Part shown: one piece after another, positions 18,880 through 30,978 of the stretch
Layout: each line of letters begins with the position of its first letter
Position numbering within the stretch: position 1 is the first letter of the stretch
From: Pseudoalteromonas shioyasakiensis
GTDB lineage: Bacteria; Pseudomonadota; Gammaproteobacteria; Enterobacterales; Alteromonadaceae
Direction: 5' to 3'
DNA length: 64,000 bases
Assembly (NCBI GenBank): GCA_013391845.1
Contig: CP058414.1
Location: forward strand, 1,474,501-1,538,500
Program-made: the position numbers and the translations under genes
The notes under the pieces: generated by a model
Databases searched by the model: none
The model's input: the letters and a program-made list of their open reading frames with translations, nothing else
What the model was told of the DNA's origin: nothing

Positions 18880-21039
18880 ATGGTAGCCACTAGACAGTCA
18901 CATCAGCTTACAAAGCCGAGTGATTTTGCCAGCCGTATCGAGCTGTTAGCGCTAACAGAAGACAAACATACCTTATTAGAGCAAGCTCACCAATTGTGTC
19001 TGCATTGCGATGATGCAAAACGTGAAAACACAGCCATTGAAATGGTAGAGATTTTAGCCGAGCTAAATTTAGATGCAGATTCACTTGCCACGGCTTTTTT
19101 AACACCTTATTTCCTAGCCGAAAAAATCTCGATTGAAACTGTGACCGACAAGCTTGGTGATCACGTGGCGTTATTACTAACAGGTGTAAGCCAAATGGCT
19201 ACCATCAGCACCTTAGCCCATCAAGGCAAGGGCACTGTTCAAATTGATAATATCCGCCGTATGCTGCTAGCCATGGTTGAAGATGTGCGTGCAGTGGTGA
19301 TAAAACTCGCTGAACAAGTATGCCATTTGCGTGATGTTAAAGACGCCAGTGAAGAAGAGCGTGTAATTGCCGCTAAAGAAACACGTGACATTTTTGCACC
19401 CCTTGCTAACCGCTTAGGAATAGGTCAGCTTAAATGGGAACTTGAAGATCTTTCGTTTCGTTACCTGCACCCCGACACCTATAAAAATATCGCAAAACAG
19501 CTCGATGATAAGCGACTTGCTCGTGAAGCCTATATGGAAAATATGGTTGCTTTAGTAAAAGCACGCTTGGCCGAAGCGGGTATTGAGGGTGAAGTGTATG
19601 GCCGCCCGAAGCATATCTACAGTATCTACAAAAAAATGGCGCAGAAGAATTACGAATTCGATCAGCTGTTTGATATTCGTGCTATGCGCATTGTGGTGGA
19701 ACGCCTGCAAGATTGTTACGCAGCATTAGGTATCGTGCATACCAATTGGCGGCATTTAAATAAAGAATTTGATGATTACATCGCAACACCTAAACAAAAC
19801 GGCTATCAGTCAATTCATACAGTGGTATTTGGCCCTGAAGGTAAAACCGTTGAAATCCAAATTCGTACTAGCGAAATGCATCAAGATGCTGAGTTAGGTG
19901 TTGCTGCGCATTGGATGTATAAAGAAGGTGCATTGCCAGGACGTGGTTCTGGCTATGAGCAAAAAATTAGTTGGTTACGTAAGTTACTACAATGGCAAGA
20001 AGAAGTAGTTGATGGTAGTGACTTAGCTGAAGAGCTCAAAAATCAAGTAGTTGAAGACCGAGTTTATGTGTTTACACCAAAAGGTGATATTTTCGATTTA
20101 CCACTGGGTGCGACGCCACTTGATTTTGCTTATTACATTCACTCAAACGTTGGTCACCGTTGTATTGGTGCAAAAGTGTTTGGCAAAATCGTGCCCTTTA
20201 CTCATCAGCTCAGTACTGGTGATCAGGTTGAAATTTTAACTCAAAAGCAACCTAACCCAAGTCGTGATTGGTTGAACCCATCGCTAGGTTATATTAAGTC
20301 ATCGCGAGCACGCTCTAAAATCCATCATTGGTTTAAACAGCTTGATCGCGATAAAAACTTGAGCGCCGGTAAAGAAATATTAGAGAACGAGCTGCAAAAA
20401 CTAGACTTAACAACCAAAGACCTTGCGCCAGCAATTGAGCGATTCAATCTTAAAGGCATTGATGACCTGATGGTTGCGGTAGGCGCAGGTGATGTTCGCT
20501 TAAACCAATTATTAAACTTTATTAGTGACCGTGATGATGACGAACCACAAATTAAGTTTAAAAAACCAAAAAGTGTCACAGGTGATAAAAACGGCATTGT
20601 TGTTGATGGGGTAGGTAGCTTAATGAGCCATGTTGCTAAATGCTGCCGACCTGTGCCGGGCGATGAAATCATTGGCTATATTACTCAAGGCCGTGGGATT
20701 GCAGTTCACCGTGAGGATTGTGATTCGTTTGAAAAACTTCGTGATAAACATCCTGAGCGGGTGATATCAGTAAGTTGGTCAGACGATGTAAATGGCTCTT
20801 ACTCACTAACTATTAAAGTAGAAGCCACAGATCGCTCAGGCCTTATTAGAGATATCAGCTCTGTCCTTGCAAACGAAAAGGTGAATGTGCTTAACATGAA
20901 TGTCAACACCGTTGAAGATAAGCAGCTTGCGCTGTTTTCAATGCAGGTTGAAGTACATGACTTATCGAGTACTAACCGATTATTGTCTAAGTTACACCAA
21001 ATCGAAGGTGTACATGATGCAAAGCGTGGTCATTCGTAA
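18880..21039 (+). CDS. relA: GTP pyrophosphokinase RelA (stringent response)
   Basis: Ribosome-associated (p)ppGpp synthetase. The frame opens earlier (18841), but ATG 18880 gives MVATRQSH as in other RelA proteins, with AGGAGGT at 18865-18871. The pseudo-HD domain is followed by the synthetase (GRPKHIYSIYKKM; NGYQSIHT). EFDD is the ExDD signature of monofunctional synthetases rather than the RxKD of bifunctional SpoT types. TGS (VYVFTPKGDIFDLPLGATP), a Cys-containing zinc-finger region (AKCCRPVPGDEI) and a C-terminal ACT domain follow. 719 residues. Confidence 0.97.
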   Translation: MVATRQSHQLTKPSDFASRIELLALTEDKHTLLEQAHQLCLHCDDAKRENTAIEMVEILAELNLDADSLATAFLTPYFLAEKISIETVTDKLGDHVALLLTGVSQMATISTLAHQGKGTVQIDNIRRMLLAMVEDVRAVVIKLAEQVCHLRDVKDASEEERVIAAKETRDIFAPLANRLGIGQLKWELEDLSFRYLHPDTYKNIAKQLDDKRLAREAYMENMVALVKARLAEAGIEGEVYGRPKHIYSIYKKMAQKNYEFDQLFDIRAMRIVVERLQDCYAALGIVHTNWRHLNKEFDDYIATPKQNGYQSIHTVVFGPEGKTVEIQIRTSEMHQDAELGVAAHWMYKEGALPGRGSGYEQKISWLRKLLQWQEEVVDGSDLAEELKNQVVEDRVYVFTPKGDIFDLPLGATPLDFAYYIHSNVGHRCIGAKVFGKIVPFTHQLSTGDQVEILTQKQPNPSRDWLNPSLGYIKSSRARSKIHHWFKQLDRDKNLSAGKEILENELQKLDLTTKDLAPAIERFNLKGIDDLMVAVGAGDVRLNQLLNFISDRDDDEPQIKFKKPKSVTGDKNGIVVDGVGSLMSHVAKCCRPVPGDEIIGYITQGRGIAVHREDCDSFEKLRDKHPERVISVSWSDDVNGSYSLTIKVEATDRSGLIRDISSVLANEKVNVLNMNVNTVEDKQLALFSMQVEVHDLSSTNRLLSKLHQIEGVHDAKRGHS

Positions 21040-21839
21040 TGAGTGATAAACATGCCATTGAGCAGTCGTTATCAATTATGGCCAAACTACGGGACCCAGA
21101 ATCTGGGTGCCCGTGGGATCTAAAACAAGACTTTAAATCGATAGTGCCGCATACCCTCGAAGAAGCTTACGAAGTAGCAGACTGCATTGAAAAAGGTGAA
21201 CTCACTGAGCTTAAAAGTGAGCTTGGCGATTTACTTTTTCAAATCATCTTTTATGCCCAACTTGCTAAAGAGCAGGGCTTATTTGATTTTGCAGATGTGG
21301 CAAATACACTAAACGATAAATTAATTCGTCGGCATCCGCATGTCTTTGCAAAGCAAAGTGAGCTGTCGGACGCAGAGCTTTCGGCGCAGTGGCAGGCTAT
21401 TAAAGCGCAAGAACGAGCAGAAAAATCTACTTCACCTCAAATGAGTCTTTGGCAGGATATTCCTGATGCGATGCCAGGTCTTTCAAAAGCTAAGAAAATT
21501 CAACAGCGCGTAGCAAGCCTAGGTTTTGATTGGCCAAGTTATCATGGGGCCCTCGATAAAGTCGCTGAAGAAGTCGACGAAGTAAAAGAAGCGCTGGCTC
21601 ATGACCCTTATTCAGAACACAGTGCAGAAGAGCTTGGCGATTTACTGTTTGCAACGGTAAATGTAGCCCGTCATATTAAACGCGATCCTGAGCAATTATT
21701 ACGAAGTGCCAATGCTAAATTCGCGTCACGCTTTGAAAAAGTGGCTGTCTACTTAGATGAACGTGGCCAAAGTTTAGAAACGGCCAGTCTCGAAGAAATG
21801 GACAACGCATGGGAAGCCATTAAAAAGCAGGCCAAGTGA
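21039..21839 (+). CDS. mazG: Nucleoside triphosphate pyrophosphohydrolase MazG
   Basis: House-cleaning NTP pyrophosphatase with two tandem MazG domains. The metal-binding ExxE-12-ExxD pattern appears in EEAYEVADCIEKGE with ELGDLLFQ, and again in EEVDEVKEA with ELGDLLFA. Length 266 against 263 in E. coli. Its ATG shares one base with the relA stop (TAATG). In E. coli the mazEF toxin-antitoxin pair sits between relA and mazG; here there is no room for it. Confidence 0.95.
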   Translation: MSDKHAIEQSLSIMAKLRDPESGCPWDLKQDFKSIVPHTLEEAYEVADCIEKGELTELKSELGDLLFQIIFYAQLAKEQGLFDFADVANTLNDKLIRRHPHVFAKQSELSDAELSAQWQAIKAQERAEKSTSPQMSLWQDIPDAMPGLSKAKKIQQRVASLGFDWPSYHGALDKVAEEVDEVKEALAHDPYSEHSAEELGDLLFATVNVARHIKRDPEQLLRSANAKFASRFEKVAVYLDERGQSLETASLEEMDNAWEAIKKQAK

Positions 21840-21853
21840 GCCTGTTTTGATAC

Positions 21854-21887
21854 AGCTTGGGTACAGTGTAACCAAGCTCGTTTTTTG
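21854..21887 (+). terminator. Terminator after mazG
   Basis: AGCTTGG at 21854-21860 pairs with CCAAGCT at 21872-21878 and is followed by CG and six T. It closes the rlmD-relA-mazG transcript before pyrG. Confidence 0.75.
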
Positions 21888-21930
21888 TGCACTTATTTGC
21901 TAATTTTATCTGGATTGATAGCAGCCCCTT

Positions 21931-21939
21931 TGCTATAAT
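21931..21939 (+). promoter_or_regulatory. Extended -10 promoter element of pyrG
   Basis: TGCTATAAT: a perfect TATAAT (21934-21939) with the TG of an extended -10. The 17-bp-spaced -35 (TGGATT, 21911-21916) is weak. A CG-rich stretch (TTCGCCCCG) covers the likely start point near 21946. Confidence 0.6.
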
Positions 21940-21981
21940 TTCGCCCCGTCTTGATTCTATATTATTCCTTTTAATTCCTGA

Positions 21982-23631
<1,650 letters not shown>

Positions 23632-23640
23632 TTTAAGTAG

Positions 23641-23670
23641 GCCGTGCTATATGCACGGCTTATTTGTTTT
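23641..23670 (+). terminator. Terminator-like hairpin between pyrG and eno
   Basis: GCCGTGC (23641-23647) pairs with GCACGGC (23653-23659) around TATAT, followed by TTATTTGTTTT. A second hairpin (GCCAGC 23675-23680 with GCTGGC 23690-23695) lies in the eno leader. The T tract is interrupted, so termination may be partial. Confidence 0.6.
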
Positions 23671-23700
23671 AAAAGCCAGCAGCAATAAAGCTGGCACTAA

Positions 23701-25029
<1,329 letters not shown>

Positions 25030-25053
25030 TCAGCCCTAACTATTTAGACTTTA

Positions 25054-25080
25054 AAAGCCTCCTTCGGGAGGTTTTTTTAT
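25054..25080. terminator. Terminator between convergent eno and mutH
   Basis: CCTCC at 25058-25062 and GGAGG at 25067-25071 with a TTCG tetraloop, flanked by AAAA on the left and seven T on the right. It can serve both genes. Confidence 0.85.
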
Positions 25081-25087
25081 ATTTTAA

Positions 25088-25759
25088 TTAAAGCTGAAAT
25101 TGCTGTTTTAGGATCTCGCCGGTGAAGCTGGTTTTTAGATAAAAACCGCGAGGCAAGGTTTGTATTATTTGACCATTCGGGCCAATTGCATCAGTCAGCG
25201 CTTTGCTATTGGCTGCTTTTGGCCTTATTTGCATAACATCGCCTAAGTGGCCCGAAATCTCATCCACTCGACCTAGAGCTATTAGCTCCATTTGTTCTTC
25301 CCAATCACGTTGTAAGAGTGCGTCTTGCTCGGCCGTTGGCTGCCACAAAAAGCCGCTGCCTATGGTGCGGTGAAAAGGTAGAATTTCGCGTTCGCCTAAA
25401 ATAGGTAACCATAAAACATGATTCAACTTTTTACGAACCGTACTTTGCTGCCATTTCATCCCAGTTACATTCAGTAGTGGTGTTACAGAAACAAACGTCG
25501 TTTCGAGTGGTTTGCCTTTAAATGAAATGGGCAGAGTTTTTAACTCAATTCCTAATTCTTCAAAATCAGGCGTTGGCTTTGAGCCTGCAGTTGCGCCAAG
25601 CACATATTCGATAAGTTGCCCGGTCCAGCCTTTTTCACGTAGCAAGTCTTCAGGTGTTTTAAAATGATATTGCTCGGCTAATTGCCCTAAAGTAAGGCCT
25701 GCTATAGCATCAACACGTTGCATTAATTCATTTATAGAAGCGGGTTTTATCGGTCGCAT
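25088..25759 (-). CDS. mutH: DNA mismatch repair endonuclease MutH
   Basis: Methyl-directed nicking enzyme that cuts the unmethylated strand at hemimethylated GATC. The catalytic Asp-(x)-Glu-x-Lys set is present in DFEELGIELKT, and the conserved Lys region in VRKKLNHVLWLP. The C-terminal QIRPKAANSKALTDAIGPNG and TLPRGFYLK are diagnostic. The frame runs 39 codons farther upstream, but ATG 25759 gives an N-terminus matching E. coli MutH (223 residues against 229). It is divergent from rppH across a DnaA-box cluster. Its presence implies Dam-directed repair. Confidence 0.94.
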   Translation of the reverse strand: MRPIKPASINELMQRVDAIAGLTLGQLAEQYHFKTPEDLLREKGWTGQLIEYVLGATAGSKPTPDFEELGIELKTLPISFKGKPLETTFVSVTPLLNVTGMKWQQSTVRKKLNHVLWLPILGEREILPFHRTIGSGFLWQPTAEQDALLQRDWEEQMELIALGRVDEISGHLGDVMQIRPKAANSKALTDAIGPNGQIIQTLPRGFYLKTSFTGEILKQQFQL

Positions 25760-25996
25760 AAGGCGTTTATTTGATTGTCTAATTAACCGGATCATGATAG
25801 CAAATGTGCGCCTTAGTGGATATCTTTGTGTTTGAGTGTTTTTTGCGCACGTTAAGTGTGAGCTAAAAATAACCAATTAATTTTTTGGATATCCAGGCCT
25901 AAGTATATGATATTTAATTTAATTATTGTTTTTGTGTGTTGTTTCTATTTCATTAATTAGACAGTTGTTTGTATAAATACAGATATATAAACATGT

Positions 25997-26180
25997 TTAT
26001 CCACAGTTTCTGTGGAGAAAGTGGATATTTTAACTGTGGATTGTGGATTTGTTTGCAATTTAGGCATGGTTTACAAAAGTTATGCACAAGCTGTGGGTAA
26101 GGTGATAAAAATGCGGTTGTAAATAGTTATTTTAATCAAATAGGGTATTTTTATAATAATTACATCGTAACGCCTTGATT
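25997..26180. promoter_or_regulatory. DnaA-box cluster with IHF site, DARS2-like
   Basis: DnaA-box-like 9-mers: TTATCCACA (25997-26005, perfect), inverted TTCTCCACA (26011-26019), inverted CAATCCACA (26035-26043), inverted AAATCCACA (26042-26050), TTATGCACA (26080-26088, fits TTATNCACA) and inverted TTACCCACA (26092-26100). The minus strand at 26168-26180 reads AATCAAGGCGTTA, a perfect match to the IHF consensus WATCARNNNNTTR. E. coli DARS2, which regenerates ATP-DnaA, occupies the same mutH-rppH gap and uses DnaA boxes plus IHF. The intergenic region is 25760-26299; outside this block I see only AT-rich DNA. Confidence 0.75.
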
Positions 26181-26299
26181 AAACATGTTTGTTAAAAAAT
26201 AAATTTTCAATCTAATTTAGGCTTAGGTGTAAAGTGTTTGCTGTATCGCAGGTTATGTGGAACAATCAATAAAAATCGACTTACAAATGAGGCACTAAG

Positions 26300-26818
26300 G
26301 TGATTGATGCCGAAGGTTTTCGTGCCAATGTCGGAATTGTAATTTGCAATAATCAGGGACAAGTATTTTGGGCTCGTCGCTATGGTCAACACTCTTGGCA
26401 ATTTCCCCAAGGTGGTGTTGATGACGGTGAAACAGCAGAGCAAACCATGTACAGAGAATTACACGAAGAAGTGGGCTTGCTTCCTGAAGACGTTGAGATC
26501 GTCGCAAGTTCTAAACATTGGTTACGCTATAAATTACCCAAGCGTTTAATTCGCAGAGACTCAAGTCCTGTGTGTATTGGGCAAAAACAAAAATGGTTTT
26601 TACTGAAACTTCGTTGTAAAGATGAAGATGTAAATTTACTTAAAACTCATCACCCTGAATTTGATGATTGGCGATGGGTGAGTTATTGGTATCCGGTTAG
26701 GCAAGTTGTTTCGTTTAAGCGCGATGTATATCGTAGAGTAATGAAAGAGTTTGCCCCGTTTGCAATGCCGTTTAATAAACGAGAGCAACACAAAGATCAT
26801 TGGCGACATAAACGATAA
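26300..26818 (+). CDS. rppH: RNA pyrophosphohydrolase RppH
   Basis: Nudix enzyme that removes pyrophosphate from mRNA 5' ends and so triggers RNase E decay. The Nudix box is complete: [22 protein letters not shown] at about residues 38-59. The flanking [12 protein letters not shown] and the C-terminal [20 protein letters not shown] segment are RppH-specific. The start is GTG (26300), giving [15 protein letters not shown] like other RppH proteins. 172 residues. It is followed 33 bases later by ptsP, the conserved order. Confidence 0.96.
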   Translation: MIDAEGFRANVGIVICNNQGQVFWARRYGQHSWQFPQGGVDDGETAEQTMYRELHEEVGLLPEDVEIVASSKHWLRYKLPKRLIRRDSSPVCIGQKQKWFLLKLRCKDEDVNLLKTHHPEFDDWRWVSYWYPVRQVVSFKRDVYRRVMKEFAPFAMPFNKREQHKDHWRHKR

Positions 26819-26851
26819 GGGTAACCTTATTTAAATTAAAGGAGCAGCATC

Positions 26852-29128
26852 ATGTTAGCCACGCTCAGATCAATTGCTGAGGCAGTGTCGCAACAGGCGG
26901 ACTTAACTAGTGCGCTAGCGTGTTTTGTGCAAATGGTAAAAGATGCCATGCAAACACAGTGCTGCTCGATTTATTTTGCAGATTATAGTCAAGACAATTT
27001 TGTACTGATGGCAACTCAAGGCTTAAACCCTGATGCGGTCGGTAAATTTCGTATAGGCTTTACTGAAGGTCTTGTAGGTCTCGTTGCGCAGCGCGAAGAG
27101 CCTATCAATATTGCTTTTGCAAAGTCTCATCCACGTTTCAAACTCTCACCCGAAGTTAATGAAGAAGGCTACAACGCGTTTTTGTCAGTACCAGTGGTGC
27201 ACCAGAAAAAGGTTTTGGGTGTTATCGTTGTTCAGCAGAAGCTGGCGCGAGTATTTAGCCCTGATGAAGAATCGTTTTTAATTACTTTATCGGCGCAGCT
27301 TGCCTCTCAGTTAGCCCATGCAGAAATAAAAGAGCTGTTAAGGGTAGATGAGTTTTCTCATCAAACTTCTGTTTTAAAAGGTGTTTCTGGTGCTCCCGGT
27401 ATAGCAATCGGCGAAGCTTTTGTAGTAATTCCAAAGCTAGACTTTACTTCTATTGAGTTGCAAAAAGATGAAGACATCACCACTCAACGTAAGTTATTTA
27501 CTCAAGCGGTTGCTGCCACTAGAAATGAGTTTAGCACTTTATCAATGACCCTCAGTGATTCGATACCGCAAGAAGCCCTTGCTGTGTTTGATGTTTACCA
27601 ACAGTTACTGGATGCAAAAAGCTTAGGGCAAAATGTAGAAGCGCAACTTCAGCAGGGCTGGAGCGCTAAAAGTGCACTTAAAATAGTCATCGAAAAACTA
27701 ATTTCACAGTTTAATGCTATGCAAGACCCATACATCAAAGAGCGTGCAGTTGATGTTAAAGATATTGGGTTGAGGGTTTTGCATCACTTAGTCAATACAG
27801 AGCATGCAGCAAAGCCTTATCCTAAAGAGACTATTTTAATTGCCAGTACACTCACACCAGCCATGCTCGCAGAAGTGCCAAAAGGTCATTTAGCTGGGGT
27901 GGTGAGTGTCAATGGAGCTGCAAACAGTCATGCATCAATTTTAACGCGTGCAATGGGGATCCCTGCAATATGGGGTATAGAAGATTTACCTTTACTGCAA
28001 TTTGAAGGTAAACCAATGATTCTAGACGCTTATGCAGGGCGTTTATATATTTCACCTTCGCAAGTGTTACATCAGGAATATAGCCAACTTAAATACCAAG
28101 AAACGCTATTGAATGATCGCTTTTTTGCAGAGCAAAGTTTAGATGCTGTTACATGTGATGGCGAACATATAAGCTTGTTAGTTAATGCTGGACTTGAGTT
28201 AAATATAGAGCATGACAATAAACCTTTCTGTGATGGCGTTGGACTTTATCGTACTGAAGCTTGGTTTATGCAAAAAGGTCAGTTTCCTTCACAGTCAGAA
28301 CAAGAAAATTGGTATCGTGAAGTGCTTACTAGTTATCACCCCAATCCAGTGGTGATGCGTACACTCGATATTGGTGGCGATAAAGTTTTAGATTACTTCA
28401 ATATAACCGAAGAAAATCCATTTTTAGGTTGGCGTGGTATTCGCGTGACCTTAGACCACCCTGAGCTATTTTTAGATCAACTCAAGGCGATGCTTAAAGC
28501 CAATATTGGTTTAGGTAATCTAAAAATTATGCTGCCGATGATCAGTGGCTCAGAAGAAGTGGATGAATCATTAAAACTGCTCGAACAAGCCTATTTTGAA
28601 CTAAGTGAGCAATATCCTGAGCAGGCAATTGAACGACCAGAAATCGGTGTAATGTTGGAAGTTCCTTCGAGCGTATTTATGCTTGAAGAGTGGTCGCAAA
28701 AAGTCGATTTTTGTTCTGTAGGTAGTAACGATTTAACTCAGTATATGCTTGCAGTTGACCGATCAAATGCGCGTGTTGCAGAGCTGTTTAATCCTTATCA
28801 CCCAAGTGTACTTCGGGTGCTGTTAAAAATTGCCCAAGAGTGTCAGCAGCATGAGCTGCCATTTAGTTTATGTGGTGAGTTAGGCGGCGACCCAGAAGGT
28901 GCATTACTGCTTATTGCTATGGGTTATCGAAGCTTGAGTATGAACTATTCTTCGATTAGTAAAATTAAGTTTGTGCTTAGACGTTTAAATGTTAGCGATA
29001 TGGAAAAGTTACTTGCCGAGTGTTTATTACAACCCACTGCAAAACATGTACTTAGGTTAACGCGTAACTTTATGATTGAACATCAGCTCGGTGAGCTATT
29101 TTACACCCCAAGCCAAGGTCAATCATGA
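26852..29128 (+). CDS. ptsP: Phosphoenolpyruvate-protein phosphotransferase PtsP (EI-Ntr)
   Basis: First enzyme of the nitrogen-related phosphotransferase system, passing phosphate from PEP to NPr. An N-terminal GAF domain (residues about 1-165) senses nitrogen status. The EI part starts at KGVSGAPGIAIGEAF (about 176). The active-site His is His360 in ANSHASILTRAMGIP. The PEP-binding barrel has GLYRTEAWFM, GWRGIRVTL, GSNDLTQYMLAVDR and the CGELGGDP Cys. 758 residues against 748 in E. coli. AAAGGAG lies 7 bases before the ATG. Confidence 0.97.
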   Translation: MLATLRSIAEAVSQQADLTSALACFVQMVKDAMQTQCCSIYFADYSQDNFVLMATQGLNPDAVGKFRIGFTEGLVGLVAQREEPINIAFAKSHPRFKLSPEVNEEGYNAFLSVPVVHQKKVLGVIVVQQKLARVFSPDEESFLITLSAQLASQLAHAEIKELLRVDEFSHQTSVLKGVSGAPGIAIGEAFVVIPKLDFTSIELQKDEDITTQRKLFTQAVAATRNEFSTLSMTLSDSIPQEALAVFDVYQQLLDAKSLGQNVEAQLQQGWSAKSALKIVIEKLISQFNAMQDPYIKERAVDVKDIGLRVLHHLVNTEHAAKPYPKETILIASTLTPAMLAEVPKGHLAGVVSVNGAANSHASILTRAMGIPAIWGIEDLPLLQFEGKPMILDAYAGRLYISPSQVLHQEYSQLKYQETLLNDRFFAEQSLDAVTCDGEHISLLVNAGLELNIEHDNKPFCDGVGLYRTEAWFMQKGQFPSQSEQENWYREVLTSYHPNPVVMRTLDIGGDKVLDYFNITEENPFLGWRGIRVTLDHPELFLDQLKAMLKANIGLGNLKIMLPMISGSEEVDESLKLLEQAYFELSEQYPEQAIERPEIGVMLEVPSSVFMLEEWSQKVDFCSVGSNDLTQYMLAVDRSNARVAELFNPYHPSVLRVLLKIAQECQQHELPFSLCGELGGDPEGALLLIAMGYRSLSMNYSSISKIKFVLRRLNVSDMEKLLAECLLQPTAKHVLRLTRNFMIEHQLGELFYTPSQGQS

Positions 29129-29164
29129 GGGAAAATTGTGCTGTGAAACGCCCAAAGGGTTGGT

Positions 29165-29249
29165 TTAAAAGCGATTTATACTGCGTTATTGATTTTAACA
29201 ATAGAACCACTATTACTTGCAATCAATGCCTTGCCTAAATCGCTTTTAA
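29165..29249. repeat. Imperfect palindromic element after ptsP
   Basis: TTAAAAGCGATTTA (29165-29178) is perfectly inverted at 29236-29249, and inside it ATTGATT (29188-29194) is inverted at 29221-29227. The 85-bp element has no reading frame. It may be a small mobile-repeat remnant or a long 3' hairpin of the ptsP mRNA; there is no T run after it. Confidence 0.55.
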
Positions 29250-29337
29250 TTCCAACTGAAACTCGCATCTTGAGGTGGTTTGGGTATATATATTAGTTTA
29301 GTATATGTATATAACAAATTGAATATATGAGTGTGCT

Positions 29338-30147
29338 ATGCATGACGTAATACTTTTAATGGTGTACTGCGCAATTTTGGGCTGTGTGGTTGGATTTTTA
29401 GCAGGTTTATTAGGCATTGGTGGCGGTCTTATTATCGTACCGGTACTTAGTGCGCTACTGGTTTCGTTTGATGTTGCAGACCCAAGCCATGTATTAGTTA
29501 TCGCGATAGCGACATCGTTAGCATCCATTATTTTTACCTCGACATCTTCAGCCCTTGCTCATCATCGTAATGCTAACGTACCGTGGGAAATTGCTCCTTG
29601 GGTCATGACTGGGGTTGGACTGGGTGCATTAATAAGCGGATTTGCAGCAAGCTTTATTCCTGAACAACTATTGCGCTTTGTTTTTGCTGGTAGCGTTGTG
29701 TTTATAGCCTTGAGAATGGTGTTATCAACACGCACCAAAGCTGCCAGTGAAAAGCCGCTTCCTTCAGGACCTATTCTTGGCTTTTTATGTGCCATAATGG
29801 GGGCGTTGTCAGGACTAATAGGTATTGGTGGTGGAGCGCTGATTGTGCCGCTACTGCATTATTTTTCTGTTGATATTAAAAAGGCCATTGGTTGTGCTGC
29901 TGCATGTGGTATTGTCATTGCGCTGTTTGGCTCGGTGGGTTATGTATCTGCTGGGTGGCAATTAACATCGTTCAGTGATGGATTTGCCGGATTTGTGTAT
30001 TTACCTGCTTTAGTCGGGATTGTGGTTACCTCGTCGCTAATTGCGCCTATAGGTGCCAAAGCCACGCATTACTTGCCAGTGGCAACAATAAAAAAAGTAT
30101 TCGCGCTATTACTTGTAATAATTGCGCTTAAAATGGTGTTTAGTTAA
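29338..30147 (+). CDS. Sulfite exporter TauE/SafE family membrane protein
   Basis: Inner-membrane protein of the TauE/SafE (DUF81) family, thought to move sulfur-containing or organic anions; the actual substrate cannot be read from sequence. The two family repeats each begin with a glycine-rich motif: [15 protein letters not shown] near residue 24 and [15 protein letters not shown] near residue 160. About eight hydrophobic segments are visible over 269 residues. It stands between ptsP and lgt and is 14 bases before lgt, so it is probably in the same transcript. Confidence 0.88.
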   Translation: MHDVILLMVYCAILGCVVGFLAGLLGIGGGLIIVPVLSALLVSFDVADPSHVLVIAIATSLASIIFTSTSSALAHHRNANVPWEIAPWVMTGVGLGALISGFAASFIPEQLLRFVFAGSVVFIALRMVLSTRTKAASEKPLPSGPILGFLCAIMGALSGLIGIGGGALIVPLLHYFSVDIKKAIGCAAACGIVIALFGSVGYVSAGWQLTSFSDGFAGFVYLPALVGIVVTSSLIAPIGAKATHYLPVATIKKVFALLLVIIALKMVFS

Positions 30148-30161
30148 AGGTTTTTAATTTT

Positions 30162-30965
30162 ATGGCTCTTCAATTTCCAGATATCGATCCGGTTATTTTT
30201 TCGGTAGGCCCGCTCAGCGTACGTTGGTACGGTTTGATGTATTTAATTGGTTTTGCTTTAGCAATGTGGCTTGCTAATCGTCAAGCTGAAAAACCAAACT
30301 CAGGTTGGACAAAAGAACAAGTAAGCGACTTGTTATTTTACGGCATGCTCGGTGTGATACTCGGTGGTCGTATTGGTTATGTGTTGTTTTATCAGTTCAG
30401 TTATTTTATTGAAAACCCACTGTATTTATTCAGAATTGACCAAGGTGGTATGTCGTTCCATGGCGGTACCTTAGGTGTGATTACCGCAATCGCCATATTT
30501 GCTTGGACACGTAAAAAGTCATTATTTGAAGTAGGTGACTTTGTGGTGCCATTAGTGCCACTCGGTTTATTAGCAGGACGTATTGGTAACTTTATTAATG
30601 GTGAGCTGTGGGGCCGAGTAACTGACGTACCTTGGGCGTTTATCTTCCCTACTGGTGGGCCAGAGCCTCGTCATCCATCTCAACTGTACGAAGCCTTTTT
30701 AGAAGGTCTGGTGCTGTTTTTAATTTTACAATGGTTTATTAAAAAGCCTCGTCCAGCGGGAAGTGTTGCTGGGGTGTTCTTGCTTGGCTATGGTGTGTTT
30801 AGATTTATTGTTGAATATTTCCGAGAGCCAGATGCCCATTTAGGTTTATTCGCAGGCGTTATTTCAATGGGGCAAATACTGTCATTGCCGATGGTAATTG
30901 GTGGTCTTGGTTTGTTAATATGGGCCTATAAAAAGCCGCAACACAGCGTGGCAAGCAAAGCATAA
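30162..30965 (+). CDS. lgt: Prolipoprotein diacylglyceryl transferase Lgt
   Basis: First enzyme of lipoprotein maturation, adding diacylglycerol to the lipobox Cys in the inner membrane. The family start [17 protein letters not shown] is present, as is the conserved HGGTLG segment ([11 protein letters not shown]). The signature [14 protein letters not shown] (residues about 141-154) and the RHPSQLYEA motif are intact. Seven hydrophobic segments over 267 residues. It lies upstream of thyA, the widespread lgt-thyA order. Confidence 0.97.
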   Translation: MALQFPDIDPVIFSVGPLSVRWYGLMYLIGFALAMWLANRQAEKPNSGWTKEQVSDLLFYGMLGVILGGRIGYVLFYQFSYFIENPLYLFRIDQGGMSFHGGTLGVITAIAIFAWTRKKSLFEVGDFVVPLVPLGLLAGRIGNFINGELWGRVTDVPWAFIFPTGGPEPRHPSQLYEAFLEGLVLFLILQWFIKKPRPAGSVAGVFLLGYGVFRFIVEYFREPDAHLGLFAGVISMGQILSLPMVIGGLGLLIWAYKKPQHSVASKA

Positions 30966-30978
30966 TATGAGCTAATCA

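Noticed and set aside
25760..25876. Longer MutH start at 25876
   Set aside because: The added 39 residues are basic and non-conserved, and the internal ATG at 25759 matches the family N-terminus.
25997..26100. Chromosomal replication origin
   Set aside because: DnaA boxes are present, but there is no dnaA/dnaN or gidA/mioC context and no clear AT-rich 13-mer array; the mutH-rppH position fits DARS2 instead.
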